NCBI RefSeq assembly: GCF_033568475.1
Contig: NC_133123.1
Location: 23,298,622 to 23,362,621, forward strand
Origin: Henckelia pumila
Taxonomy: Eukaryota > Streptophyta > Magnoliopsida > Lamiales > Gesneriaceae
Reading direction: 5' to 3'
DNA length: 64,000 nucleotides
Position numbers and translations under genes: made by a program
In this document: piece after piece, positions 34,385-46,356 of the stretch
How positions within the stretch are numbered: the stretch's first letter is position 1
How the letters are laid out: each line of letters begins with the position of its first letter
The notes under the pieces: model-generated
Database searches by the model: none
Seen by the model: the letters and a program-made list of their open reading frames with translations, nothing else
What the model was told of the DNA's origin: nothing

Positions 34385-36114
34385 ACGAAATTGTGAATCT
34401 ATTAGTATAATTAGGAACAGTACTGGGCTTCAGCCTAATCCAATCCCTTCCCTTTTTGGATATTGACCATATAAATAGTTTAAATTTTTAATGTTTTACT
34501 GTTACACACTTCAGCCAATAACGATTTATCGTTTTAAATCCAACCCAGTACTTATTTAATTTATTAAACCTTTAATTGTTCATCTCTTATTGTTATTGGT
34601 GCACTACTCGAATGGCAATATGGCACGAGCCCAAGACTAGTCACTGCTTTAATTCACCAATATTTTTTAATTTGTTCGTCTAATTTGAGATTATGGTCTA
34701 ATAATTTGTGTTATCTGTCATGCTATGTTTTTTTTTTCCACTCTTGTTTAAGTATTTCTTTTGGTTACTTCTGAATTTTTTGTGTTATGGAATGACATGC
34801 TGTTTACTAATGGATTTTTGTTAAAAATTATATCTTGTATTGCACTAAGTTAATTAGGTACACTTTTAATAAAGAAATTAATATGTGAAAATATTGCTTT
34901 GTGCATATGATTTTTATTATCGAAATCTTTGACTGCTCATGATTATGTAATTTCACAAAAACTATTGTATGATTTTCACACGAGTTAATTTTTATTACTA
35001 ATACATATTTTTATATATTCGTTGAAATATTATCCTTAATTCATTATATAGTTTGGCGCATTAATATTTAAATAATGAATACAACCCCAGATATAATTCT
35101 GAACCCCGCGTATAATTCTAGTTTTTTACGCCAATTATTAGATATTATCTCTTTTTTTTGGACAGCAGATATTATCTCTCAAGCCTCAATATTATACAAG
35201 TATATTCATAGTTTCTTAGAAAAATCAATATTTACCCCAATTAGTTTCGCCTATTGGATATTCTCACTCAAACTTTTGCAGGTAAGCCCAAACATAGTTC
35301 CAAAAACCGAAGCCATAATTTAATTTTTTAAAATCGATTTAAATAAAATTTAATTTTTTTAATTTAAAAAGAAAAATAAAATGACATCAAAGTTTTTTTT
35401 TAAAATATTATTCTCTAAAAAACAATAACATCATTTAGTTTCCTTCCAAGGACAATAAAAATAAAAGTTAAATTTAATTTTTTAGATCAAGTACTTTAAT
35501 TACATAAATTTAAGGATATAGTATACTATGAGATCTTAAAATTAAAAATAATATATGGTTTTGGTATTGGTTTCTCATTTTTTTGGAATGCGAATCGTAA
35601 GCTCCAATTCTACGGTTTCGATTCTTATTTTTTAGAAAAGGTTTTGATTTCGATTCCACGGTTATTAGAAACTCTCGTCTGACTATTAGCATGTGAAACA
35701 GTGAAAGTAGCCACACAATACTTACATACACTATCCAAAAGTATTAATTGTCAAGTAAACCTATATACAAATTTATATAATTTTCGACAAAACATAAAAC
35801 AAAGATTTATATGTGCAAGTATGTTCCAAAGTATTATGAAATGTTTTAACAAAGACTTCACATGATCACAAAATATTCTCTGGCTACTTTCTTCATGCAG
35901 AGTTTGTTACAACATTTCAGAGCATTGAAGTTACATGCCTTTGTACAAATTTACTTGGAAATATTTCTTAGTCAATTAATTCCATTAGAAAGTTGTATAA
36001 AGAGATTTGAGACAATCTTTGACCGTCCTTTCTCGAATGTTTTAGAACAAATCGCTCACCTATTTATTTTGGGGCCATCGGAAATAATTTTTACAAGAGC
36101 TCTCTTTTCAAGTT
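34385..36114 (+). repeat. F-box downstream segment (block copy 2), non-coding
   Basis: Twin of 17174-18882. It keeps a 22-bp stretch near 34790 (GAATGACATGCTGTTTACTA) that copy 1 has lost and that the 57395 paralog retains. No gene seen. Confidence 0.7.
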
Positions 36115-36708
36115 TGATGATGTCGAAATTTTACCTCGAGTTCGGTCTGGTAGAATGGATCCTCCAAATCCTTTAGAAAGTAGGTCAGGTCGGGTATGGC
36201 AGAACTGCACAAGCAACAGCTAGGTCAAAGGGACGCCGAAAGTGTTTTCGGCGTGACCCCTCCGAAGCCTAAGTCAGTGTCTTGAAGGCAGAGGGTATGA
36301 TTAATGCAAAAACTGAGAGATATGAGTGCGTGAATGTAAAAGTGAGTAATGAATAATACAACCATAACAATACCTGTATTTATAGGAAAAATAGAGTAAG
36401 TTACCTAGTCGAATTATAACATGTCCTGTACTGAGACTCTTCATCCATTGGACCGCCTTCAAGTTTATCCCCATCTCATAAATATCTCGAGATGGTCAAA
36501 CTTATCCACAATGCATGTAAGAGAAGTCCATCGAGCACATTAGGGGCCAGCTTTGGTCGGCCAATAAATAACAGCCCAGTTTAAGTAAAGCCCTAACAGG
36601 TGTAAAACTGGGCTGAACCTTACCTAATGATTATAATTCAATAATTGGGCCAACCCTTATAAACCCATAACGAACGGATTCGGGTTAAAATAATTTCACG
36701 AGGTATCA
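36115..36708 (-). repeat. 3' LTR of the Tat element
   Basis: 594 bp, TGATGATGTCG...GAGGTATCA in + orientation. The adjacent 36709-36724 is purine-rich on the - strand (TTCGGGAGGTACTAT), the expected PPT position. Confidence 0.93.
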
Positions 36709-37171
36709 ATAGTACCTCCCGAACTGGTCTAAAAGAAGAATGAGTTTAGACTAAGAATGGAGTCCGGTCCCCGCACTGTACATGTGTCCCTAGAACAATC
36801 CAGCATTTTATTCATGAAATGTGTTTCTTTTGGACGGTCCAGATCAGGATCCGCGTGATGTGTTTTTCATGAACGGCTCAGATGTCCCCTGACGGTTCAT
36901 TTATCGAAACCAAAAACCTTGACTTGTCCCGTCCCGAGCCGTAGATCCAGTAAAAAATCAACGGTCCAGATCGATTCACCATCTATATATATATGAATCG
37001 GTAAAATCTTGTTTTTTTTTTTTTTTTTACCTTTCACTCTTGTACTGTTACGCTGCAAAAATTTCAAGAGCTCGCCCGACCCGGACTACTGCGTCTGTCT
37101 TGTTTGTGTCACTCCCGAGCTACAACTCTTTCACCTGTAAGTCCTACCGTCCTTACACTAGGCTGATTAAT

Positions 37172-38096
37172 ATGTCCTCCCCAGACGAGACTTCTGTTCA
37201 AGAGATAGTAGCCTTTTTTGAAGCATCCAATTCTCCCTCTAACAACCCCGAGCCCTCCGATTCCAATAATCCAAGCTCAGAGCTGGATCTGTTGGAGACT
37301 CGTATAGAAAAATTAAAGCGACTGCACAAACTCAGGTCGGATGAAGCCCGATTATCTGCCAAAGGGAAAAAATGGTATGAAGTCCTGGCCTCCCATCTAA
37401 GTCCAGACCTAGGTCCCCTCATTAGGGAGAAATCGGGAATGCCCGATACCTATGATCTTATAATCCCGGGCCGTAAAGACCGGGCTCACAGACCCCCCCC
37501 CCTAATTTCTTGAGCTTCAGCCTAGATCAAATCAAGATGGGTTTAAGATTTCCAGTCCCGAACTGCATTTCCTACTTATGTCAGTACTTTTGTGTGTTCC
37601 CGAGTCAGTTATCCCCGAACTCTTTTAGTTCAATTCTATCATTAGGTGTACTTTTTTGTTTTTTCCGAATTCCCTTAGACATAGGAAATTTCATTTACTT
37701 TTTGCAAATTAAGAAAACCGCCCCGGGCCGCTTCTATATTTCCATGCGACCCGAATACCCCTTTTTGAAGGGTAAGCCTAGCTCACACAAAGGCTGGACA
37801 AACAAATATTTTTTTGTCAACCCCAACCAGCCATGGGAATGCCGGTCTAACTGGGCTATGAACTTTACCAGTCCTGAACTTCCAGCCCTGCCTACTCACA
37901 ACTTTACCAATTTTATCAATACCATGTCCGCGCAAACTTTTGATATTGAGAGCCTGATTGAGGAGGATCTGCTCTGTCATTATGGCTTCAGTGGGAAGGG
38001 AGTAGAGATCCAAGGGGATGTAGGTAGTACCCCTGTACCCGTGCTATCCTTATCTTAGACTGATTCCCCTTATGCCTTTGATTTACCGTATTTTTA

Positions 38097-38152
<56 letters not shown>

Positions 38153-39214
38153 TAGACGACAGGATCAAATCTGCCGCTATGCCTGCCAACTTCAGAGCTG
38201 CACTGAAGAACTTGAAGAGGAAGAAAACAGAGGACAGTGAGGCCAGAACTCATCCCGAACCTCCACTGAACAGTCAAAAAAGAAAACTTCCAAAACCAAG
38301 GAAAAACCCAGCACTAGTCTTCCCGAGCTTGAGCAGCCGTCCATTGTTTCCTCGTCCCGAGCTCGTGGCAAAGAACCCATAATAGAGTTCAAGTCCCTAC
38401 CTGACGCTGAACCTCAGGGAATGCCCGATCAGCCCGGGGTCCCAGAGATGTCATTTTTCTCGAAGCCCGACCCCCAAGGGTGCCTAGGCATAATGCAGAA
38501 CCTGATTTCTCGTTCTGATTTAAAAATCCTTCAAGGAGTGCCTACCTTGGAAGCTGAACAAAACTTCGCTCTTGCCTCCCTGCAGGTATATTTCACTTTT
38601 CGATCTTACTTTGTATACTGAGCTGTCATGTACCGAGCTGGGTTTTACCCTTCGTGTTTTCACAGGCTCTAGCTTGGAGAGGGGAGATCACCAGCCGAGC
38701 TTTCAAAGACCGGGAGGAACACAACCTGAACCAGGAGGCCTTCGTTGCTCGGATTTCTGAGCTCCTACGAAAAACCCGGGAAATGAAGGCTGATCATGAG
38801 GAAAAGGTGACCGAGATGAGGGTGGAGATTGAATCCACACGGGATGCTCTGGAGGCTGCTCATAAAAAGACTGCCGAGCTGGAAGTGGATAAGATTGAAC
38901 TAAAGAACCAAGTACGGGCCCTGACTCGGGAACTTGAGGCTGCTAAGGAGGTCGGGAAAAGAGAATTCTTGAATTCCGCCGATTTTGCTAATGCCGTAGC
39001 TGAGAAGGCGGCTACCTTCTTTGATGAGGGTTTCAAGGGGTGCTTAGCCCAGTTCAGGGCTAATGGGTACTCAGAAGCCGAGCACCCCGCCCTTTTCCTA
39101 GATTGTACCAAGGCTCTTGATGACATGCCCGATGAAGACTCGGAGGAGGCCGAGCAAGAGAAGCCAGAAGATCCCGATCAGAGCTCAAGGTCACAGGACG
39201 CCCCCGCCCTTTGA
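37172..39214 (+). pseudogene. Antisense accessory gene of the Tat element, Transposase_28-like (block copy 2)
   Basis: Same three-exon layout as copy 1: exon 1 from MSSPDETSVQ at 37172 to about 38024, exon 2 38156-38584, exon 3 38666-39214. In exon 1 the poly-C run after GCTCACAGA has 10 C here and 11 in copy 1, so the frame breaks after AHRPPP and the Transposase_28-like part (MGLRFPVPNC...) falls in another frame. The coiled-coil exon 3 is identical to copy 1. The exon 2 frame problem near 38240 is shared, so that lesion predates the block duplication. Confidence 0.75.
38100..38152. repeat. TA microsatellite in intron 1 of the antisense gene (block copy 2)
   Basis: Longer than the equivalent run at 20865-20912. 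Confidence 0.9.
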
Positions 39215-39704
39215 TTATTTGTATAAATATTGTTTAAAAACATGATCTAAATGGTAGACCCTGCGAGGTCATTGATTTTGGTTGTTGCCCAGGTAGGGCT
39301 AATACATTGTTTACTCTTTCACATATGAATGTTTTTGCCCAGTTCAGGTTTATTTAAGAATTTTCCTTTTCTAACATAGTTTTACTGTTATAAATGTGCA
39401 TGCATATCCACCCACAAAATTTATCAAGTATAAATCTTTTAAGAGCCCGACCTACATATATCCGGACTGGTTGAATCAAGTCATAATTAATCCAGTGTAT
39501 CCCTAAAACCCGAACTATATGTACCCGGACTGGATGAGTGAGAATTGAATTCCGACCTTCAAGGGTGCCTGGACTAGTTGAATGCAAATTAGTACCTTTT
39601 CTAAGCTCTTTAATGCTCTACTGTGACCCTCGAGCTTGAATCATACTAGGATTTTCAATTACCCACCAAAATGTGGGTGTTAGTATTGCTAATTACTAAT
39701 TTTA

Positions 39705-41008
39705 AGTACCAGACCTGTCTGGGTTTTGAATTCCATTGGTGGGCCACTGAGGTGGACTTTGTGTGCCAGACCTGCCTGGGCTTTTAGTCCCACTGTTGTG
39801 GTCCATGCGTGCCACTGAGGTGGACTTTGAGTGCCAGACCTGCCTGGGCTTTTAGTTCCACTGATGTGGTCCTTGCGTGCCACTGAAGTGGACTTTGAAT
39901 GCCAGACCTGCCTGGGCTTTTAGTTCCACTGATGTGGTCCTTGCGTGCCACTGAAGTGAACTTTGAGTGTCAGACCTGCCTGGGCTTTTAGTTCCACTGA
40001 TGTGGTCCTTGCATGCCACTGAAGTGGACTTTGAATGCCAGACCTGCCTGGGCTTTTAGTTCCGCTGATGTGGTCCTTGCGTGCCACTGAAGTGGACTTT
40101 GAGTGCCAGACCTTCCTGGGCTTTTAGTTCCACTGATGTGGTCCTTGCATGCCACTGAAGTGGACTTTGAATGCCAGACCTGCCTGGGATTTTAGTTCCA
40201 CTGATGTGGTCCTTGCGTGCCACTGAAGTGGACTTTGAGTGCCAGACCTGCCTGGGCTTTTAGTTCCACTGATGTGGTCCTTGCGTGCCACTGAAGTGGA
40301 CTTTGAGTGCCAGACCTGCCTGGGCTTTTAGTTCCACTGATGTGGTCCTTGCATGCCACTGAAGTGGACTTTGAATGCCAGACCTGCCTGGGCTTTTAGT
40401 TCCACTGATGTGGTCCTTGCCTGCCACTGAAGTGGACTTTGAGTGCCAGAACTGCCTGGGCTTTTAGTTCCACTGATGTGGTCCTTGCGTGCCACTGAAG
40501 TGGACTTTGAGTGCCAGACCTGCCTGGGCTTTTAGTTCCACTGATGTGGTCCTTGCATGCCACTGAAGTGGACTTTGAGTGCCAGACCTGCCTGGGCTTT
40601 TAGTTCCACTGATGTGGTCCTTGCGTGCCACTGAAGTGGACTTTGAGTGCCAGACCTGCCTGGGCTTTTAGTTCCACTGATGTGGTCCTTGCATGCCACT
40701 GAAGTGGACTTTGAGTGCCAGACCTGCCTGGGCTTTTAGTTCCACTGATGTGGTCCTTGCGTGCCACTGAAGTGGACTTTGAGTGCCAGACCTGCCTGGG
40801 CTTTTAGTTCCACTGATGTGGTCCTTGCATGCCACTGAAGTGGACTTTGAGTGCCAGACCTGCCTGGGCTTTTAGTTCCACTGATGTGGTCCTTGTATGC
40901 CACTGAAGTGGACTTTGAGTGCCAGACCTTCCTGGGCTTTTAGTTCCACTGATGTGGTCTTTGCGTGCCACTGAAGTGGACTTTGAGTGCCAGACCTGCC
41001 TGGGCTTT
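39705..41008 (+). repeat. Array of about 19 68-bp tandem repeats in the Tat 3' region (block copy 2)
   Basis: Same unit and position as 22468-23700. By unit-by-unit reading this copy lacks the GAATG/GCGTG plus GAGTG/GCCTG unit pair as arranged in copy 1 (one unit fewer there) but has two extra units near the right end, one marked by CCTTGTATG. The net gain is one unit. Units 1-9 are otherwise in the same order in both arrays. Confidence 0.93.
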
Positions 41009-41223
41009 GTAAGGAATGTCTAAAAGTACTAATGCATTATAAGAAAAATTGGCTCCTACTGCGCGATTGTTTTTTTTTTTTCTTAAAAACAAAATTGACA
41101 TAAAACAGGACTGACCCTGAGATAAATAAAAACAGGACTGACTTTCATAACGTAAAAAAACCCACTGGTTAAGGACCAACTTGATGAGTTATAGATACTG
41201 TGGTGAAACCCGGGCTGGCCTGC

Positions 41224-42351
41224 TTATGGATAGTATTTTTTCAAGTGCTGAGCATTCCAGGGCCTTTTACCCTTCTTGCCTTGGGCATCTTCCAGATAAT
41301 ATGCCGCAATTCCAGCTTTTCCTATTACTTTGAATGGGCCTTCATACTTGGCCTCCAGCTTTCCTCTTTCCCCTGGATGTTGTATCTTGCGCATAACCAG
41401 ATCTCCCTCCTGAAAAACTTTAGGGTATACTCTTTTGTTGTAAGCCTGGGTCATTCGTTTACGATAGGCTGCGAGCCTAAGTGCTGCTCGGGACCTATGT
41501 TCTTCGAGTAAGTCCAAATCCATTGCTCGTAGTGCTGGATTGTTTGCCCCATACTCCATTATCCTCGCACTCTCTTGTCCAATTTCTGCCGGGAGAACTG
41601 CTTCCGTCCCATACACCATACTGAAAGGAGTTTCACCTGTACCAGATCGAGTTGTAGTTCGATAGGACCATAATACAGAAGGGAGTTCGTCTGCCAATTT
41701 TCCCTTAGCTACATCTAGCCGTGTTTTGAGAGCTTGGACAATCATCCTGTTGGTAACCTCAACCTGTCCATTCCCTTGAGGGTATGCAACAGAGGTGAAA
41801 ACTTGTTCAATCTTCATCTCTTGACACCATGCTCGAACTTTGGAGCCACAGAACTGCCTCCCATTGTCCGAGGCCAACCTGCGAGGGATTCCAAAACGGC
41901 ATACTATATTTTTCCACAAAAAATTGAGCACTTCATTTTCTGTAATTTTAGCTAGGGGCTCGGCCTCCACCCATTTAGAGAAATAGTCGATCGCGACCAA
42001 TAAAAACTTTCTTTGCCCCGTGCTAACAGGGAATGGTCCTACAATATCCATTCCCCACTGATCAAAAGGACAAGCAGCTACTACTGCCTTCATGTATTCT
42101 GCCGGTCTCCACTGTAAGTTAGCATGTCTCTGACAATTATAACATGAACTAACCAGAGCTGATGAGTCTTTTCGCATGGTAGGCCAGAAGAATCCTGCCA
42201 AAAGTGCTTTTCGAGCTAGGGCAAGACTGCCCAGGTGACTGCCACAAGATCCCTCATGAATTTCTTGCAACACATAATTGGCCTCATCCGGGCCCAAGCA
42301 TTTTAACAAAGGCTGAGAGAAGGATCGCTTGAACAGAATCTGATTGATCAT
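41224..42351 (-). pseudogene. Tat integrase (block copy 2 / complete element)
   Basis: The 375-residue frame holds HHCC (HEGSCGSH, then CYNCQRH), the DDE core (FDQWGMDIVGPFP, RLASDNGRQFC, QGNGQVEVTN) and a C-terminal domain (EGDLVMRKIQHPGERGKLEA) ending HLKKYYP. It is intact from HHCC on. Its true N terminus continues upstream of the nominal start in this frame (KKAREVKRRALRFVMINQ) but is joined to the RNase H frame only through a one-base change in a run of seven A (- strand) at about 42388-42394. The integrase inserts the cDNA into the genome. Its downstream neighbour is the 68-bp array. Confidence 0.88.
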
Positions 42352-42354
42352 GAC

Positions 42355-45013
42355 AAAGCGGAGGGCCCTTCTTTTTACTTCCCTTGCTTTTTTTATTATC
42401 GCTTGGCAGTTCTTTTGTAGTTAGATATTTGTGTATATCATACCTCCAATCCCCTTCTGGTACTTGGGCTAGCATGTCATCCAAAGTTTCCAGCTGGGAA
42501 ACGAGCTCCCGACCCGTGACAATGGGATCCGGTCGGTCACTCAAAGTGCTGGCTAAACGGGCCAAGTGGTCAGCCTTGATGTTCTCTGTTCGGGGAATTA
42601 GCTCTAATTTCAGATCTGTGAATCCTTCTTTGGCCTTGTCCAATGCATTGGCATATTTTCTCATTTTATCGTCTTTGACTTCAAACTTTCCATTGCCCTG
42701 TTGAATAGCTAATTGGGAATCGGAATATAGGATAGCTCGGGAAACCCCCAAATTCCGCGCTGCCTTAAGGCCGAGTAACAAGGCCTTGTATTCTGATTCA
42801 TTATTGGAGGCTCTGAAGTCTAGTCTGATTGAAATTTTAGTCTCTTCACCCCAAGGTGAGATTATTACAATTCCTGCTCCGCTCCCGGACTTGCATGATG
42901 ACCCATCTACAAAGATCTTCCATAGTTCCTCTTGTTCGAGCTGAATTGTTTCTGCCAAGAAATCAGCTAGGGCTTGGGCTTTTATAGCTGTTCGAGCTTC
43001 ATATTTGATATCGTACTCACTCAATTCTGTGATCCATCTGACCAGTCTATCCGATACATCCGGGTTAGCCGCGATCTTTCCCAAAGCACTATTGGTGAGT
43101 ACAGTGATAGGATGTGAGAGAAAATAAGGCCTTAATTTTCTTGCTGTGATGATCAAAGCTAGAGCAAGCTTTTCCCGAGTCAGGTAATTGAGCTCGGGTC
43201 CCCTCAGGGCGTGACTGACGAAATATACGGGCCGATGATTTATTCCGTCCTTTTTGACAAGGACCGAACTGACTGCTCGGTGTGTAACTGCCAAATATAA
43301 GAACAATTCTTCTCCTTGGGTAGGTTTATTTAATACAGGTAATTGTTTTAAGTAAGCCTTCAAGTCTTGGAATGCTTTCTCACTTTCTTCATTCCATTCA
43401 AAATTCTTCGTTTTCCTTAATGCTTTAAAGAAAGGGAGGCTTTTATCTGCCGATCTGCTTATAAATCGGGCCAGTGCTGTAATTCTTCCCGTTAATCTCT
43501 GTACCTCCTGTATATTCTTAGGGGAGCTCATAGAAATGATAGCTTGAACTTTTTCAGGATTAGCTTCTATTCCCCTTTGCGTGACCATATAACCCAAAAA
43601 CTTTCCAGCTCGGACTCCGAAAGTACACTTGTTAGGGTTTAGCTTAATCTTGTAACGCTTCAGGGTCTGAAAGGTTTGAGTTAAGTCAGTAATAAACTGG
43701 TCCGTAGTTCGGGTCTTGACCAGAATATCATCTACATAGACTTCGATATTTTTCCCAATTTGCTGCTCGAATACTTTATCCATCAGCCTTTGATATGTAG
43801 CCCCAGCATTTTTGAGCCCAAATGGCATAACTACGTAACAATATGTTCCTATTGACGTCACAAAACTTACTTTATCCTTGTCCTCTCTGGCTAATGGGAT
43901 TTGATGATATCCTTGATAGGCGTCCAAGAAACAGAGCAGCTTGTGTCCTGCCGTCGAATCGACAAGTTGATCAATTCTGGGTAACGGATAACAGTCCTTT
44001 GGACAAGCCTTGTTTAAATCCCGAAAATCCACGCACATGCGCCATTTGCCTGAGGACTTTGGTACCAGCACTATATTAGACAGCCAGGTCGGGAAGTAGA
44101 TTTCCTCAATGTGTCCCGCTCTGAGTAATTCGTCCACTTGTTCCTTTATAACCGCATCCTTTTCGGGACCGAAGTGCCTCTTCTTTTGGATAATAGGGCG
44201 ACAACTCTTTATTATATTGAGTTTGTGCTCTGCCACTTCCCGGTGTACCCCTGTCAGGTCGGAAACCGACCATGCAAAAACATCCTTATTTTTTTCCAAG
44301 CATTCCAGTAGCGGTTGCTTCAACCGTGTTTCAAGGGTGTGAGCAATTTTCACCACCCCAGAGGGAGGTGATATCATGATTTCCTCAATTTCTTCTTCAG
44401 TGGTGACAGATGTATCCTCTATCAAGTTGACTTTTTCCATCACAGAAAGTCCAGGTCTGCCAACATTATCAGTCCTGGCAACCTTTTGCTCTATTCTGAC
44501 CTCCTCTACATAACATTTGCGAGCTATGATTTGGTCCCCTTCTACCTCACCAACCTCATTTCCCACCGGGAATTTTATTTTCTGATGCAGGGCTGATGCC
44601 ACGGCCATGAAAGTGGTCATAGCAGGTCTGCCTAGTATGGCATTGTAGGCAGACGGAGCGTCAACAATAATGAAACTCACAATCCTGGTTTTGCGGATGC
44701 TGCTTTTACCCAGAGTTAAGGGTAAATGCACTAACCCCACAGGTCGGATGGCATGACCTGTGAAACCAAAGAGTGATGTTACGACTGGTTCTATCTTATA
44801 CTGCCCCAAATCCATTTTACTTATTGCTTCCTGAAATAGAACGTTGACAGAGCTGCCTGAATCCACAAATATCCGGGCTACATCATAATTTGCGATCATA
44901 GCTCTTATTACTAGTGCGTCATTATGGTTGCTAGCCACCCCTTTCATATCTTCCGGTCCAAAAGAGAGTGTCGGGCCAGTATGGACAATCTGATTGTCGA
45001 TCTCCATATTCAT
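42355..45013 (-). pseudogene. Tat protease-RT-RNase H-aRNase H polyprotein
   Basis: About 890 residues open from MNMEIDNQ at 45013. Protease FVDSGSSVNVLF near residues 50-61. RT with KWRMCVDFRDLNK, CFLDAYQGYHQIPL, VMPFGLKNAGATYQR and the catalytic EVYVDDILVKTRT. A first RNase H region (RPVYFVSHALRGPELNY...). Then a second, archaeal-type RNase H, WKIFVDGSSCKSGSGAG...NNESEYKALLLGLKAA...YSDSQLAIQQ...ENIKADHLARLAS. Two RNase H modules are a mark of Tat elements. The frame overlaps the gag stop by one base (TAATG). It is very well preserved; the break is the A-run shift before integrase. Confidence 0.9.
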
Positions 45014-46316
45014 TAACTTTCTGCTGCTAGTCTTCCTGGCTCGGTTGGAACACCATCAGTAGGACCTCCAGAAATCATGTTGATAGTTCCTCGAGCGGGC
45101 GGGGCTGGTCTCTGATGAGATCGGTCATCCCTGGGCTGTTCTTGATTGGGTTGGTTGAAATCTTCATGGGGAGGAGCAGTCCGAGCTCTTTGTCTTGACT
45201 TTCCTCCCTGTCCCCTGTTCGGGCGATACCTTTCCTGCCGAGTCAATATGTTTTTTAATTCAGAGTGTTGCTGTATTATTCTTTCAATTTCTTGATCTAA
45301 TTGACGACAGTCCTCTGTCGTATGCCCATACTCATTGTGAAAGTGACAATATTTATCTGATTCCCTATTACGAGGTCCCTTCTCAGCCCAGGGAGGCCTC
45401 TGCGTGAGTTTACGATCGTCACAAATTTGTAAAGCTCGTACTTTGTTCATGCGTAAAGGGGTGAGAGAAGTGAACTCTCCCAACAAAACGGGCCGGAATG
45501 GCTGTCCCATTCCCGAGTTATTGTTAGGAACCCTATTACCCTTTGGACTTTTTGGTCGTTCCCTCTTCATAGCAGCTCTAGAAACCTGTATTTCTTCCAT
45601 GTTGACATATTTCTCCGCTCGGGCGAGTAGTTCCTCGTATGTTTCCGCTGGTCTTTTTATTAGGGATTTGAGAAAATCTTTTGTATCCAGCCCTTGCATG
45701 AAGGCACTGATAAGCAGATCTGGTGTCGCAGCGGGTACCTCAAGAGCCAAGGCACTAAACCTGCGGATATATACTCTCAAATTTTCATGCTCCCTTTGCT
45801 TGATTGCGAAGAGACTGAAAGTAGTAGTAGGATGTTTTTTGCTACTGGCGAAGTGGTGCACGAAGGATTTGCTAAAATCCTTGAATTCCTTGATCTCTCC
45901 GGAGCGTAACATATTGAACCATTGCTGGGCTGGTCCTATGAGAGTAGTAAGAAAAGCCCGACACTTAATCTGATCAGAATATTTATGCAACAGAGCTGCA
46001 TTCTCGAAGCGCGCTAAATGGTCTTCAGGATCTCCCTTGCCATCATATTCTCCAACATGAGGCAATTTGAACTGCTTGGGGAGGTCGGCGTCCAATATCT
46101 CCTGAGTAAAAGGAATGTTTCTGGTTGTGGTAGCTAGGTACCCGACCTGCTTCTTCCTTAACTGCTCCATCTCCTCCTTCACTTTGTGATCTCCTCGAGG
46201 TGGGCATTATGATCGAGGTGCGGAGGATTGGCCTCATCCCTTTCCGCCAAAGCCCTCTGAACAGTCTGAGTTACTAACTCCTCTAAATTTGGGTGATTTC
46301 CATTCTGATTAGCCAT
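45013..46316 (-). pseudogene. Tat gag, frameshifted near its N terminus
   Basis: The likely start ATG is at 46314-46316 (MANQNGNHPNLEELV), where about 42 residues run to EEIT and then meet a stop; a one-base change near 46187-46191 shifts into the main frame, which runs KEEMEQLRKKQVGYL to the stop at 45013. The capsid part has GKGDPEDHLARFENA, GPAQQWFNMLRSGEI and ENLRVYIRRFSALA; the zinc knuckle is CHFHNEYGHTTEDC (C-x2-H-x4-H-x4-C), as usual for Tat. Gag forms the particle that carries the RNA. The frameshift probably inactivates it. Confidence 0.87.
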
Positions 46317-46337
46317 CGAAACTCTTTTTCTTCAAAT

Positions 46338-46355
46338 TCCCACAGACGGCGCCAA
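46338..46355 (-). other. Primer-binding site of the Tat element
   Basis: On the - strand just after the 5' LTR: TTGGCGCCGTCTGTGGGA. The first part TGGCGCCGT is complementary to the 3' end of plant tRNA-Asp; the rest is the form typical of Tat/Retand-like elements. The tRNA assignment is from memory of the tRNA end and is moderately sure. Confidence 0.7.
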
Positions 46356-46356
46356 T

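Larger units (their letters stand above)
25732..42846. repeat. 17-kb tandem duplication, copy 2
   Basis: Direct repeat of 8516-25540. Copy 2 continues beyond 42846 into the rest of the Tat pol, gag and 5' LTR, whereas copy 1 stops at the equivalent of this point. Copy 2 therefore keeps the original right flank. Differences seen include an 11-to-10 C deletion in the antisense gene, one more 68-bp unit, and a 22-bp stretch near 34790 that copy 1 lacks but that is present in the paralogous segment near 57395, so copy 1 carries a deletion there. Confidence 0.93.

Noticed and set aside
43843..45973. Plus-strand ORFs opposite Tat gag-pol (for example 43843-44079 and 45404-45973)
   Set aside because: They are antisense shadows of strongly conserved gag and pol frames.
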